Below, one piece after another: positions 1 to 6,583 of a stretch of DNA of 24,208 bases. The notes under the pieces were generated by a model, which saw only the letters and a list, made by a program, of their open reading frames with translations, searched no databases and was not told the origin of the DNA. Source of the DNA: a virus. The number at the start of each line of letters is the position of its first letter. Position 1 is the stretch's first letter. Location: positions 1 to 24,208 of the IMG/VR virus record IMGVR_UViG_3300010883_000457. One strand, written 5' to 3'. Made by a program: the position numbers and the translations under genes.

Positions 1-520
1 CACCTTCTGTAATAAGAATCTCTGCTACTCGTGCAGTAAACTCTGTTTGATCAATTTTAGCAATGTGAAATCCTTGACAACGACTGTGTAGTGCAGGAAT
101 AATTCTGTTAGGATAGTTACATGTTAAAATAAAACGTGCAGTTGTGTGATACTCTTCCATTACACCACGTAGCGCGGCTTGTGCGTTTGGCGACAAATAG
201 TCAGCCTCATCAAGTAGTACAACCTTAAAGTCACCAAACGGAATCATTTGTACAAAGTTAACAATCTTGTCACGCACATCATCAACACTGTTTGTGCGAC
301 TTGCGTTAATTTCTAAGACATCTAACGGATTAAGATCAAGTTCATTAAACAATAGTTTAGCAAGCGTTGTCTTACCAATACCTGCATTACCACTAAACAA
401 CAAATGTGGAATAGTCTTTTCTTTAATCCAAGTGTTTACTTGGTTGCGTTGTGCATCATCACGAAACACGTACCCTTGTACTGTTTTCGGACGATACTTT
501 TCTACCCATAATTCTTTCAA
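1..520 (-). CDS. 44: Sliding-clamp loader large subunit, T4 gp44-like AAA+ ATPase (3' end cut by window edge)
   Basis: ATPase subunit of the phage clamp loader, which opens the gp45 sliding clamp and places it on primer-template DNA for the replicative polymerase. The first 173 residues are visible; T4 gp44 has about 320. The N terminus has the RFC-box-like stretch WVEKYRPKT (residues 5-13). Walker A is GNAGIGKTT (44-52, with Lys50), Walker B is VVLLDEAD (100-107), and the SRC sensor/arginine-finger motif is at 146-148. I chose the TTG start at 520 because GGAG lies 6 nt upstream, an in-frame stop lies a few codons further up, and the family N terminus begins exactly there. This start lies inside the preceding 59-aa gene, so translation is probably coupled. 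The missing C-terminal third should hold the collar domain. Identification is strong; the start is likely but not proven. Confidence 0.93.
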   Translation of the reverse strand, partial: MKELWVEKYRPKTVQGYVFRDDAQRNQVNTWIKEKTIPHLLFSGNAGIGKTTLAKLLFNELDLNPLDVLEINASRTNSVDDVRDKIVNFVQMIPFGDFKVVLLDEADYLSPNAQAALRGVMEEYHTTARFILTCNYPNRIIPALHSRCQGFHIAKIDQTEFTARVAEILITEG

Positions 521-638
521 GTTCTTCTCCGTATTGTTGTTCAAATTTAACTGCTAGTTCATTCATGATATCGCTATCATCATCTAACATATCACTTAGT
601 TTAACACGTTTAACATTATTTGTCAATGGAGATTTCAT
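459..638 (-). CDS. Small acidic hypothetical protein (59 aa) overlapping the clamp loader start
   Basis: I do not recognise this protein. It is 59 aa, charged and probably helical, with an acidic centre (MLDDDSDIMNELAVKF, residues 17-32). Its ATG at 638 shares the sequence ATGA with the stop of the upstream membrane-protein gene, and GGAG lies 11 nt upstream. Its last 62 nt overlap the start of the clamp loader gene in another frame and contain that gene's Shine-Dalgarno sequence. A role as a translational coupler or a small replication-linked protein is possible, but this rests on position only. The C-terminal part that overlaps gp44 may be constrained mainly by the other frame. Confidence 0.55.
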   Translation of the reverse strand: MKSPLTNNVKRVKLSDMLDDDSDIMNELAVKFEQQYGEELERIMGRKVSSENSTRVRVS

Positions 639-799
639 CGTTTACTATTCTCCATACCCATGCCTACTAAGATTAAAAAGATATACAGCAAGGGCCATGC
701 CCACCCTGTTAAGTAACTTGTAACGTGTAATATCATAAGTGAAATACCAGCAAGACCTGCTGTACCTACACCTGTGTTTTTTTGTTCGGGGAATTTCAT
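635..799 (-). CDS. Small membrane protein (54 aa), first gene after a sigma70-type promoter
   Basis: The product is 54 aa with a short polar N terminus (MKFPEQKNTGVG). Two hydrophobic stretches follow, at about residues 13-29 and 33-48, and the end is basic (ENSKR). It probably spans the inner membrane once or twice. The start at 799 is supported by AAGGAG 6 nt upstream. It is the first gene downstream of the promoter at 828-856, and its stop overlaps the next start (ATGA). Function unknown; small early membrane proteins of this kind are common in T4-like phages. Confidence 0.6.
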   Translation of the reverse strand: MKFPEQKNTGVGTAGLAGISLMILHVTSYLTGWAWPLLYIFLILVGMGMENSKR

Positions 800-827
800 A
801 GTTTACTCCTTAATTACTATATGTCTT

Positions 828-856
828 ATTATACAAGATAATTGTATAAATGTCAA
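828..856 (-). promoter_or_regulatory. Sigma70-type promoter for the clamp-loader gene group
   Basis: On the minus strand, TTGACA (856-851), a 17-bp spacer and TATAAT (833-828) match the bacterial housekeeping-sigma consensus perfectly. The expected transcript start is near 821, about 22 nt before the ATG at 799. The -35 box overlaps the TGA stop (855-853) of the upstream 51-aa gene. This implies that the 54-aa, 59-aa and clamp loader genes can be transcribed early by unmodified host polymerase. Not experimentally shown. Confidence 0.75.
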
Positions 857-1008
857 GACTTTTTATTAATATTTTGGAGTATTTCTACAAGGAGTGCTTT
901 AATTTCTTTAATTTCTTGTTCGACATCAAAAGAGGAATCTTTTGTTGGGTTTGGAATATTAACCTTTGCTACTTTGGTGCCTTGTTTTTCTACGCTACTA
1001 AGTTTCAT
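853..1008 (-). CDS. Small hypothetical protein with predicted C-terminal helix (51 aa)
   Basis: The product is 51 aa. A lysine-containing N-terminal half (MKLSSVEKQGTKVAKVNIPN) is followed by a heptad-like helix (about residues 27-48, VEQEIKEIKALLVEILQNI) that could form a short coiled coil. The ATG at 1008 overlaps the upstream stop (ATGA), so translation is likely coupled, and no strong Shine-Dalgarno sequence is visible. The gene ends inside the -35 box of the next promoter. Function unknown; support comes from tight packing and protein-like composition. Confidence 0.55.
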   Translation of the reverse strand: MKLSSVEKQGTKVAKVNIPNPTKDSSFDVEQEIKEIKALLVEILQNINKKS

Positions 1009-1304
1009 ACTGTTATGTCAATCTCTTCTTTTGATCTAGTAAATTCTTTTTCAGGAATAATTGGTTCTAACCAAGTATCGGCAATATATGCTTTAGGGCT
1101 TGGTCCTAACTGTATGTCTATATCATTACCTTCAATCCACCAAAAATGGTCGTGTACAACACAAGCACAAGTCATACCGTATGCTTCAAACTCTTCGCCT
1201 TGTTTAAACTTACCAATGTATTCAACTACTTTTACTACTCGTCCAATGTTACTTGGATTTACTGAATATATAATGCGAGCAAAGTCGCCTTGTTTACATT
1301 TCAT
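1005..1304 (-). CDS. Conserved-type hypothetical protein (99 aa)
   Basis: The product is 99 aa. Its N terminus (KQGDFARIIYSVNPSNIGRVV) resembles small beta-barrel, KOW-like openings of the 'GD.A.....N.GR.V.V' type. The end, DTWLEPIIP, resembles the 'W-L-x-P-I' finish of many small phage and bacterial hypothetical proteins. It has Cys at residues 3, 46 and 48 and a Trp pair in the middle (HDHFWWIEG). The start overlaps the end of the upstream membrane-protein gene by 11 nt, and the stop overlaps the next start (ATGA). The fold is a guess and the function is unknown. Confidence 0.7.
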   Translation of the reverse strand: MKCKQGDFARIIYSVNPSNIGRVVKVVEYIGKFKQGEEFEAYGMTCACVVHDHFWWIEGNDIDIQLGPSPKAYIADTWLEPIIPEKEFTRSKEEIDITV

Positions 1305-1476
1305 ATTTCGCTCTATATTTTTCGTAGGCTTTCCATAATTCCCATACTACAAGCAAGATGGTGCCTGTTATCAAGCCACCACCTACTAATGTAAGAATTA
1401 CTAAAACTTGCATCACTTTAGCAAAGATTGCTATGACTACAAAGTCATACCATTCAAAATCTTTAAAGATCTCCAT
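1294..1476 (-). CDS. Small integral membrane protein (60 aa)
   Basis: From the internal ATG at 1476 the product is 60 aa. A short amphipathic start (MEIFKDFEWYDF) is followed by a long hydrophobic region (about residues 13-46), probably two closely spaced membrane segments around a Gly-Gly-Gly turn at 32-34, and a charged tail (WKAYEKYRAKYEM). A longer reading from 1515 would extend 52 nt into the MazG-like gene and add an unconvincing leader. I prefer 1476, which overlaps that gene by only 14 nt. Function unknown. Confidence 0.6.
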   Translation of the reverse strand: MEIFKDFEWYDFVVIAIFAKVMQVLVILTLVGGGLITGTILLVVWELWKAYEKYRAKYEM

Positions 1477-1873
1477 CTTTGCGATTCTCGCTATAATGAA
1501 CATCAAACTCGCCACCTGGATAGCGTGATTTTAATTTGTTTACATTTTCTGCTAAGACGTCATTAGGGTCCAAGCCCAATGCCCTGCAACTATTGATCCA
1601 ATACCAAGCAATATCGCCAAGTTCTCGTTTAGCATGAAAGATTGTGTCTGAATCCAAAGGCTTACCTTGGAAAATACATTTTTTAACAATTTCAGCAAAT
1701 TCGCCTCCTTCACTCGCCATTCCGATCGAGCCTGTTAGTAGTAGTGCCATGTTAACACCACTTTCGTTTTCTAAATTATCTAAAGTTGTTGCTAGTGCAA
1801 CTGTACTGTTCGATGCTTCACTGGTCACTTCTTTTACAAAGTCACTGTATTTGTTTAAATCTACGTTATCCAA
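1463..1873 (-). CDS. mazG: MazG-like nucleotide pyrophosphohydrolase
   Basis: Member of the all-alpha NTP pyrophosphatase (MazG-like) superfamily, which hydrolyses nucleoside triphosphates or (p)ppGpp-related nucleotides to the monophosphate plus PPi. The protein is 136 aa, a typical single-domain length. The metal-binding pattern is present: E55-x-x-E58 (in SEGGEFAE), then E84-x-x-D87 (in KRELGDIAWYW), with 25 residues between the two halves. The C terminus (VLAENVNKLKSRYPGGEFD) is also family-typical. The start codon is TTG at 1873, with GAGG 6 nt upstream; the first ATG would delete too much. It lies 9 nt after the co-chaperonin gene. Marine T4-like phages often carry mazG, with a proposed role in host nucleotide or stringent-response control. 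The substrate cannot be read from sequence. Confidence 0.85.
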   Translation of the reverse strand: MDNVDLNKYSDFVKEVTSEASNSTVALATTLDNLENESGVNMALLLTGSIGMASEGGEFAEIVKKCIFQGKPLDSDTIFHAKRELGDIAWYWINSCRALGLDPNDVLAENVNKLKSRYPGGEFDVHYSENRKDGDL

Positions 1874-1882
1874 TTTTGCCTC

Positions 1883-2311
1883 TTATGCTTGGTTGTTCAT
1901 TGCTGTGCTTACAAATTGACCTGGGTCAACTGTATCGGGTGCGTAGTCGCCTTCGCTACTACCGCTCATTCGTATGTCGTCTGGTTTTTCATCTGCATAT
2001 GCTAATATACTTTCTGCTTCAACCATACGTAATACAACATCTTCTTCGTTTTCGTCGGTCATAGTAATTCCACGTGTCCAACGACCATGTTCTACTAAAA
2101 TCCACTGTCCAATTTCAAATGGATCAACATTCTTTGGACCTTTAGATTGTACTTTACCCCATCGTGGATAAATTCCTCTAACATTACCGTCATCGCTTCC
2201 GATAATAAGTCCACCGGCTGTTTTCTGTTCACCAAAGTCCATGTCACTTACTAGCACTCTATTACCAATTGCTTTTAAGTTACCTTTATATTTGTCGATA
2301 GTCGGAATCAT
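1883..2311 (-). CDS. groES: GroES-like co-chaperonin (functional analogue of T4 gp31)
   Basis: Predicted 10-kDa-type co-chaperonin that caps host GroEL during capsid-protein folding. Residues 12-100 have the GroES layout: a first strand, AIGNRVLVSDMDF, then the mobile loop KTAGGLIIG (residues 30-38) with a hydrophobic tripeptide where GroES has IVL. These are followed by a domed core (PRWGKVQSKGPKN, then a GQWILVEHGRW stretch). The protein is 142 aa against about 97 for GroES, and the extra C-terminal 40 residues are acidic and polar. Its ATG overlaps the preceding stop as TAATG, with GAGG upstream. The MazG-like gene follows after 9 nt. The family assignment rests on the loop and core pattern and is probable rather than certain. 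Confidence 0.75.
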   Translation of the reverse strand: MIPTIDKYKGNLKAIGNRVLVSDMDFGEQKTAGGLIIGSDDGNVRGIYPRWGKVQSKGPKNVDPFEIGQWILVEHGRWTRGITMTDENEEDVVLRMVEAESILAYADEKPDDIRMSGSSEGDYAPDTVDPGQFVSTAMNNQA

Positions 2312-2700
2312 TATTCACCTCTTTTTACAAAATTACCGTCGTCATCTTCCGTCCAGTCGTCTTCAGCATCAGTTTCTTCAATTGCTTTTGCTTTTTTAGC
2401 ATTGTCTACTGATTTCTTTTGGGCTTTTGTTTGAACAGGTTCTGCTACGTCTTCTACAGGTTGTTCAACTTGTGCTACTTCGTCTGGCGCTGCCTGTGGA
2501 TTATCTTCGTAATAATCACGCATTGCATCTTCACGAGACTTTACAATTCTACCACCTGGGCCTAATTGGTCGCCTCTAGCATTTACACGAGCATTACCAA
2601 CTGCTGGTGTTAGTTCATTGCGCTGACGCAATGTATCCATATCAATTTTCTTACCTTGAAATGTTTGATAAGATTGTTTTTGTTTTTGCTTCATTGGCAT
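2311..2700 (-). CDS. Conserved-type hypothetical protein with acidic, disordered C terminus (129 aa)
   Basis: No function recognised. The N-terminal third is basic and ordered-looking (a Gln/Lys-rich start, then DMDTLRQRNELTPAVGNARV and the motif NARGDQLGPGGRIV at about residues 39-53). The rest is low-complexity, Glu/Ala/Gln-rich, and ends very acidic (DAEDDWTEDDDGNFVKRGE). The start is supported by AAGGAG 7 nt upstream. It shares TAATG with the GroES-like gene, so the two are translationally linked. Such basic-then-acidic small proteins can be scaffold-like or DNA-associated, but nothing here decides it. Confidence 0.75.
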   Translation of the reverse strand: MPMKQKQKQSYQTFQGKKIDMDTLRQRNELTPAVGNARVNARGDQLGPGGRIVKSREDAMRDYYEDNPQAAPDEVAQVEQPVEDVAEPVQTKAQKKSVDNAKKAKAIEETDAEDDWTEDDDGNFVKRGE

Positions 2701-2727
2701 AATAGATCTCCTTCATTATATTAGTAC

Positions 2728-3261
2728 TTATCTCAAGAACTCTCTCCAATCCAGGCCAAACTGGATTGAATCTATTTTGTGTACACCTATTAAATATAGC
2801 ACATAACTTGCTACACTACTACCTCTACCGACTCCCCATACAATATTATGCTCTCGCATAAAGTCTACAAGATAGATCATGTAACGTAATAAGTTGTGCA
2901 TACCACGTGCTTCGTATTCTCTAAGTTCTTCCCATATACGTTCTTGATGGGGGATTTCTTCACAGGGCGTTTCTGCTTTACCTAATACATACTTGAATAC
3001 ATTAATATCTTTATATTCATCAGGCATAAACCATTCACTCTGTAATGCACCATCAAATGTCTTTTCATCTACATCTAACGGAATATACTTTTGTAATTTA
3101 CTAAACCCTTGTTCTTCCATTGCTTCATTAAACTTATCAATATCATCCGAAGCATCACATAAGACCACATGAACTTTATCACTATGACCTGTATAGATCA
3201 TATCAACTAAGTCTTTATTTGTAAATCGCGGAATACCGAGTGAGTCTGTTTTCATAAGCAT
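2728..3261 (-). CDS. Stand-alone DnaE-like (DNA polymerase III alpha) palm fragment
   Basis: The product is 177 aa. The C-terminal half (about residues 105-177) resembles the part of bacterial DnaE just before its active site: a helix RYMIYLVDFMREHN, then VGRGSSVASYVLYLIGV matching the DnaE GRGSGAGSLVAYAL motif, then a GLDWREFLR ending matching LLFERFL. The protein stops where DnaE continues with the PDFDxDF catalytic aspartates, so it should not polymerise DNA alone. The N-terminal half has no recognised domain and does not look like the PHP nuclease. It has ATG at 3261 and a second ATG two codons later; neither has a clear Shine-Dalgarno sequence. A promoter lies immediately upstream. Role unknown. 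Confidence 0.75.
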   Translation of the reverse strand: MLMKTDSLGIPRFTNKDLVDMIYTGHSDKVHVVLCDASDDIDKFNEAMEEQGFSKLQKYIPLDVDEKTFDGALQSEWFMPDEYKDINVFKYVLGKAETPCEEIPHQERIWEELREYEARGMHNLLRYMIYLVDFMREHNIVWGVGRGSSVASYVLYLIGVHKIDSIQFGLDWREFLR

Positions 3262-3267
3262 ACTACT

Positions 3268-3296
3268 ATTTTAACTGATATTGATTAAATTGTCAA
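3268..3296 (-). promoter_or_regulatory. Sigma70-type promoter in front of the DnaE-like gene
   Basis: On the minus strand, TTGACA (3296-3291), a 17-bp spacer and TAAAAT (3273-3268) differ from consensus at one position. The -10 box contains the TAA stop of the upstream 81-aa gene. The expected transcript start is within a few bases of the ATG at 3261, so the message would be leaderless or nearly so. It marks the switch from virion genes to the early or middle gene group. Confidence 0.6.
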
Positions 3297-3516
3297 GAGA
3301 ATTATCGCCATCTTGACTATTATTTTTAGGTTTGGCTCTACGGCCTTCTATTTCTACCTTGAACATATCTAAAATAGCAGTAATTTGTTCTCTAACTTGA
3401 GGGTTTTGTGTTTGCCAGTAGCGTTTATTAAGTGCTAGGATTTTATCTTCTACTTCCCGGTCAGATAGTAGATCAAAACTTTGTACTAGCGGATTAAAGG
3501 ACTGTATCGAACTCAC
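3271..3516 (-). CDS. Hypothetical protein at the end of the virion module (81 aa)
   Basis: From the GTG at 3516 the product is 81 aa. It is helical and charged: the core SFDLLSDREVEDKILALNKRYW is followed by NPQVREQITAILDMFKVEIEGRR and a polar Asn/Asp/Ser-rich tail. I chose the GTG over the upstream ATG at 3594 because GGAGAG sits 7 nt before it and the longer version would run far into the 195-aa gene. It overlaps that gene by 23 nt. I do not recognise a family with confidence. It could be a small structural or tail-associated protein given its place, but that is inference. Confidence 0.65.
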   Translation of the reverse strand: MSSIQSFNPLVQSFDLLSDREVEDKILALNKRYWQTQNPQVREQITAILDMFKVEIEGRRAKPKNNSQDGDNSLDNLINIS

Positions 3517-4081
3517 CCTTATACTCTCCGTAGACAGTTTGTCCACCGTCAATAGTCCAGAACCTATATATGTATGGATGTGTACTGTCGTCAATAGTTG
3601 CAGGATGTGCGAACCCTGTTGCTACTTTAATTGAACCACTGTTTGCAGTGTCAAATGTTACTGTGTCTGCTTGTCCACGTCCTCTTAGTTCAATTAACAC
3701 TTCTGCATATTTTCCACTTGCTGGCCAATCTGCAAGTTGAAGTGTAACACCTGTACTATTAATTGTATAAGAATGATATGTTGCTATTTCGTAACTAACT
3801 GGTCTAACACCTGCACTACTTAAAACACCGCCGCTGTAGAACTTTTGCGAACCTCTAGTAATTACTACATTGTTAATAGTATTACCTTGCATGTTAGTAA
3901 TTGCATCGTTATTTTTAACTGTATTAGTATCTAATGCTGTTAAGTCTGCATGTGCATTAGTCATCTCTGCTTTAAGTTTAGTGAAGTTATCTCTAAACCC
4001 TTGCGAGTCATTATCTTGTCCTGCAACAGGATAATCTGCGTTGATTGTTCCAATATTAGAACTGCTTGTTGTAATGGCCAT
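3494..4081 (-). CDS. Virion structural protein, short fibre-like (195 aa)
   Basis: Probable tail or baseplate-associated protein. The N terminus (residues 1-37) has the pattern INADYPVAGQDNDSQGFRDN followed by FTKLKAEM, a divergent form of the N-terminal motif seen in three neighbouring fibre genes. A short helical stretch (about 33-65) is followed by a beta-rich C-terminal domain (70-195) with no recognised enzyme motif. ATG at 4081 has AGGAG 8 nt upstream and a late-promoter octamer just before it. It ends overlapping the 81-aa gene. The structural assignment comes from the motif, composition and context. Confidence 0.75.
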   Translation of the reverse strand: MAITTSSSNIGTINADYPVAGQDNDSQGFRDNFTKLKAEMTNAHADLTALDTNTVKNNDAITNMQGNTINNVVITRGSQKFYSGGVLSSAGVRPVSYEIATYHSYTINSTGVTLQLADWPASGKYAEVLIELRGRGQADTVTFDTANSGSIKVATGFAHPATIDDSTHPYIYRFWTIDGGQTVYGEYKGEFDTVL

Positions 4082-4099
4082 ATTATGTTCTCCTACACA

Positions 4100-4107
4100 T
4101 ATTTATC
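4100..4107 (-). promoter_or_regulatory. T4-type late promoter octamer before the 195-aa structural gene
   Basis: GATAAATA reads on the minus strand in a 29-bp gap, 18 nt before the ATG and just ahead of the AGGAG ribosome-binding site. It matches the T4-family late motif TATAAATA at seven of eight positions, in the usual place. Recognition would need the phage late sigma factor (gp55-type). Confidence 0.5.
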
Positions 4108-4110
4108 ATG

Positions 4111-6582
4111 TTATATATTATAATTATACTTTCCGAATACAATGTATTGGTCGGTCGAATTGCCTACAACACTGTCTACTGTATATCGATCTATTTCTAT
4201 ATCTAAATCTTTAAAGTCATACGTCCTATTTCTAAGAGTAATCATCATTTCGTTACTAGTACCTGGTTTGCAGTAACATAATGGTATTGCTAGTATAAAC
4301 CCTGTTTCTTGCTCTCCAGCAATTTGTGGAGTACGCATCCACAGCGGTAAAAAGTCGTATTCTGTACGTCCTAATGCTTTTATACTATCTTGCATATTAG
4401 TTATATTACTAATGTATTTCTTGCCTTGTCCACCACTAGCAAGTACTGCATCACTATCTGTTTTTACAACATTATGTTGCCCAAATACAAAAGGATCGCT
4501 TTCTGTGTTTGCTGTGGCTGTTAACGTTTCATTAGTTGTATTAGTTTGAACTGTATCACCTATATCAAGTTGTGTGTCATCTGTCATAAATTTATACTGT
4601 TCTGCATTTCTATTAACATTAGAACTATCTAACAGTGTAGGCGTTCCACTAGGATGATTATTACGTTGTGCTAAGTCTGCTTTGAGTTGCTGTGATCCTT
4701 GTTGCACGAGTGTCTTTTTAGTTTCGCCTACTTTTGCTTTTGCAGGATCAATTAGTTCAATGTATATAACTTCGTATACAACATCTTGAGTGCCTGGAGT
4801 TTTTGCTACTGCACTCTTTAATGCTCCGACATTAAATCTACGTCTTCTATGCCATTTTTGACTTGCTATTGCAAACTCGTCTATAGTTTTAGTTTCAATA
4901 CCGGCATACGCTAATATTTTAATATCACGTTGTAATCCAAAATTCGGATCGTTTGGTCTATAAATTTTTGTTGGTGGAAAGTTTACAGGATCACTTACAA
5001 ATTGTCTATATGTTTCACGTTTAGTTTCTTTCATAAACGGCTTCATAAACAAGTTGCTATATTGCGTATCATCATCGTCGATAACTTCAATATTAAATTC
5101 TTTAGAACTTGCACTAAATGCAAATCTATCTTTTGCTTCTACAGTAAACGTATATGTTCTGTCAATACCTGTAGTATCGCCATCAAACGTCATATTATCA
5201 TTATCAAAGAATGTAAGTCCTTTAATTACTGTAGGCGATGTTTGACCAAATTGTACAACTGTTCCTGTAATTTCTCCGTTGTATTGTAATTCAAGTCCTG
5301 GAGGTAAAGTTCCGCTCTTTAATGAATAAAATAACGGAGCATCAGGCACTGTTGTTGTACCCTGTACTTTGAATACACTAATTTGATTTGCTGGTATAGA
5401 ACCTAGTTTAGTTTTGCTAGTCCATGCAATGCTACTATCAATGTCACCGAGTAATTTAACTGTAAATGTTTTGTCTTTAAATGTTGTTATGTTAATTACA
5501 TTGTTTTCAGATATTAACAATTCTGCTCTTACTGTAAATTTGTACTCTTTTGTAATTGTAGGTTGATATGCAACCCGTCCTGCAATTTCTCCAGTGTCAG
5601 CATCAATAGTCATACCCGGTGGTATAACACTATTTGTTGAATCATCATTAAGTGCTTGCAGTACATAACGTATTGCACCTATTTGATTTTCGTTTTTTAA
5701 AACTTCTAAAAATAATGTAACGTAATTGTTTGCTCTTCGATAACCAAATTCTGATGGAGTAATCCATACTGGAGTTCTAACGTTTGTGTTGTCAGCAGTG
5801 AATACACCTGTTGCAACCTGTACAACAACGTTGTCTGCACGTAAGAAGTCTTCACCAACTACATATATAATAAAGTTTCTTTTTACAACTGCATTACCAT
5901 CACTAACACTTACTTTAAATTCATAGTATCGATTTAATTTTTTTGGTGGGTTATATACATAGTTTGGAATCAGTTGTCCTTGATAATACAAACTACTTCT
6001 GTTTGAAAAGTCATGCAAGTACATGTCGTAGTTTGCAGTATCATATTCGCCAATTTTAGATCTTTTATCTAATGCAAGCAACGGTTCAACAACACCTGAT
6101 AGTTTACCTGCTTTTGACATTGCAATACCTGGAGGTAATTCTCCGTCTGCTTTATCAATCCAAAATTCTAAACTTTTTCCTGTTGGTAAGTCAACATCTG
6201 TTGCTACTAATTGAAAATCAATTATTTCATTATCTAATATAAAATAACGATTGTTTAGCGGACTATTACCTATGCTTAATCTACCTTCTTTAGTTTTCCA
6301 CAAAGGATCATCTGCACCATTAACTACTATTTTAAATGTTCTATCTTCTATTACGGTACCTACAGTTGCTCTAATTACAAATACAAACGTAGTAGTACGC
6401 TCAACTTGAATAGCCGTGCCAATAATATTATTTTGATATATCCTTAGACCCGGTGGCAATGCACCAGTAATAAGTGCTATTGTAGGATTTAAGCCTGCAG
6501 TAAGCGGCAAGCCTATTGAGAGTGTTACTTCTTCCTCAACAGTTACGAGTGTTGTTCCTGATTTCTGGGTCCAATGAGACAT
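4111..6582 (-). CDS. Large virion/fibre protein with putative-Ig (He_PIG-like) repeats (823 aa)
   Basis: Probable tail-associated structural or adhesion protein. At least four copies of the loop 'LPPG(L/I/M) ... G.I.G' typical of He_PIG/cadherin-like Ig folds occur: ALPPGLRIYQNNIIGT (about 41-56), ELPPGIAMSKAGKLSG (148-163), IPPGMTIDADTGEIAG (320-335) and TLPPGLELQYNGEITG (425-440). Between them lie typical Ig strand patterns. The C-terminal 300 residues are different: a charged region, Gln/Thr/Asn-rich stretches, then a compact end (about 730-823) with DFLPLWMRTPQIAGEQETGF. There is no signal peptide or enzyme motif. It begins one base after the stop of the 184-aa gene, so translation is coupled. 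Exact position in the virion unknown. Confidence 0.8.
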   Translation of the reverse strand: MSHWTQKSGTTLVTVEEEVTLSIGLPLTAGLNPTIALITGALPPGLRIYQNNIIGTAIQVERTTTFVFVIRATVGTVIEDRTFKIVVNGADDPLWKTKEGRLSIGNSPLNNRYFILDNEIIDFQLVATDVDLPTGKSLEFWIDKADGELPPGIAMSKAGKLSGVVEPLLALDKRSKIGEYDTANYDMYLHDFSNRSSLYYQGQLIPNYVYNPPKKLNRYYEFKVSVSDGNAVVKRNFIIYVVGEDFLRADNVVVQVATGVFTADNTNVRTPVWITPSEFGYRRANNYVTLFLEVLKNENQIGAIRYVLQALNDDSTNSVIPPGMTIDADTGEIAGRVAYQPTITKEYKFTVRAELLISENNVINITTFKDKTFTVKLLGDIDSSIAWTSKTKLGSIPANQISVFKVQGTTTVPDAPLFYSLKSGTLPPGLELQYNGEITGTVVQFGQTSPTVIKGLTFFDNDNMTFDGDTTGIDRTYTFTVEAKDRFAFSASSKEFNIEVIDDDDTQYSNLFMKPFMKETKRETYRQFVSDPVNFPPTKIYRPNDPNFGLQRDIKILAYAGIETKTIDEFAIASQKWHRRRRFNVGALKSAVAKTPGTQDVVYEVIYIELIDPAKAKVGETKKTLVQQGSQQLKADLAQRNNHPSGTPTLLDSSNVNRNAEQYKFMTDDTQLDIGDTVQTNTTNETLTATANTESDPFVFGQHNVVKTDSDAVLASGGQGKKYISNITNMQDSIKALGRTEYDFLPLWMRTPQIAGEQETGFILAIPLCYCKPGTSNEMMITLRNRTYDFKDLDIEIDRYTVDSVVGNSTDQYIVFGKYNYNI

Positions 6583-6583
6583 G

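Noticed and set aside
850-1338. Plus-strand open frame of 162 codons.
   Set aside because: It lies opposite three small minus-strand genes that have tight overlaps and start signals; its own composition is not protein-like.
1463-1873. MazG-like gene as part of a MazEF toxin-antitoxin system.
   Set aside because: The product has the pyrophosphohydrolase metal motif, and no MazE or MazF partner is nearby.
2725-2732. GATAAGTA as a late promoter before the 129-aa gene.
   Set aside because: It has two mismatches to TATAAATA and overlaps the stop of the DnaE-like gene; too weak to claim.
3517-3594. Longer ATG start (3594) for the 81-aa gene.
   Set aside because: It would overlap the 195-aa structural gene by about 100 nt and has no ribosome-binding site, while the GTG at 3516 has a good one.
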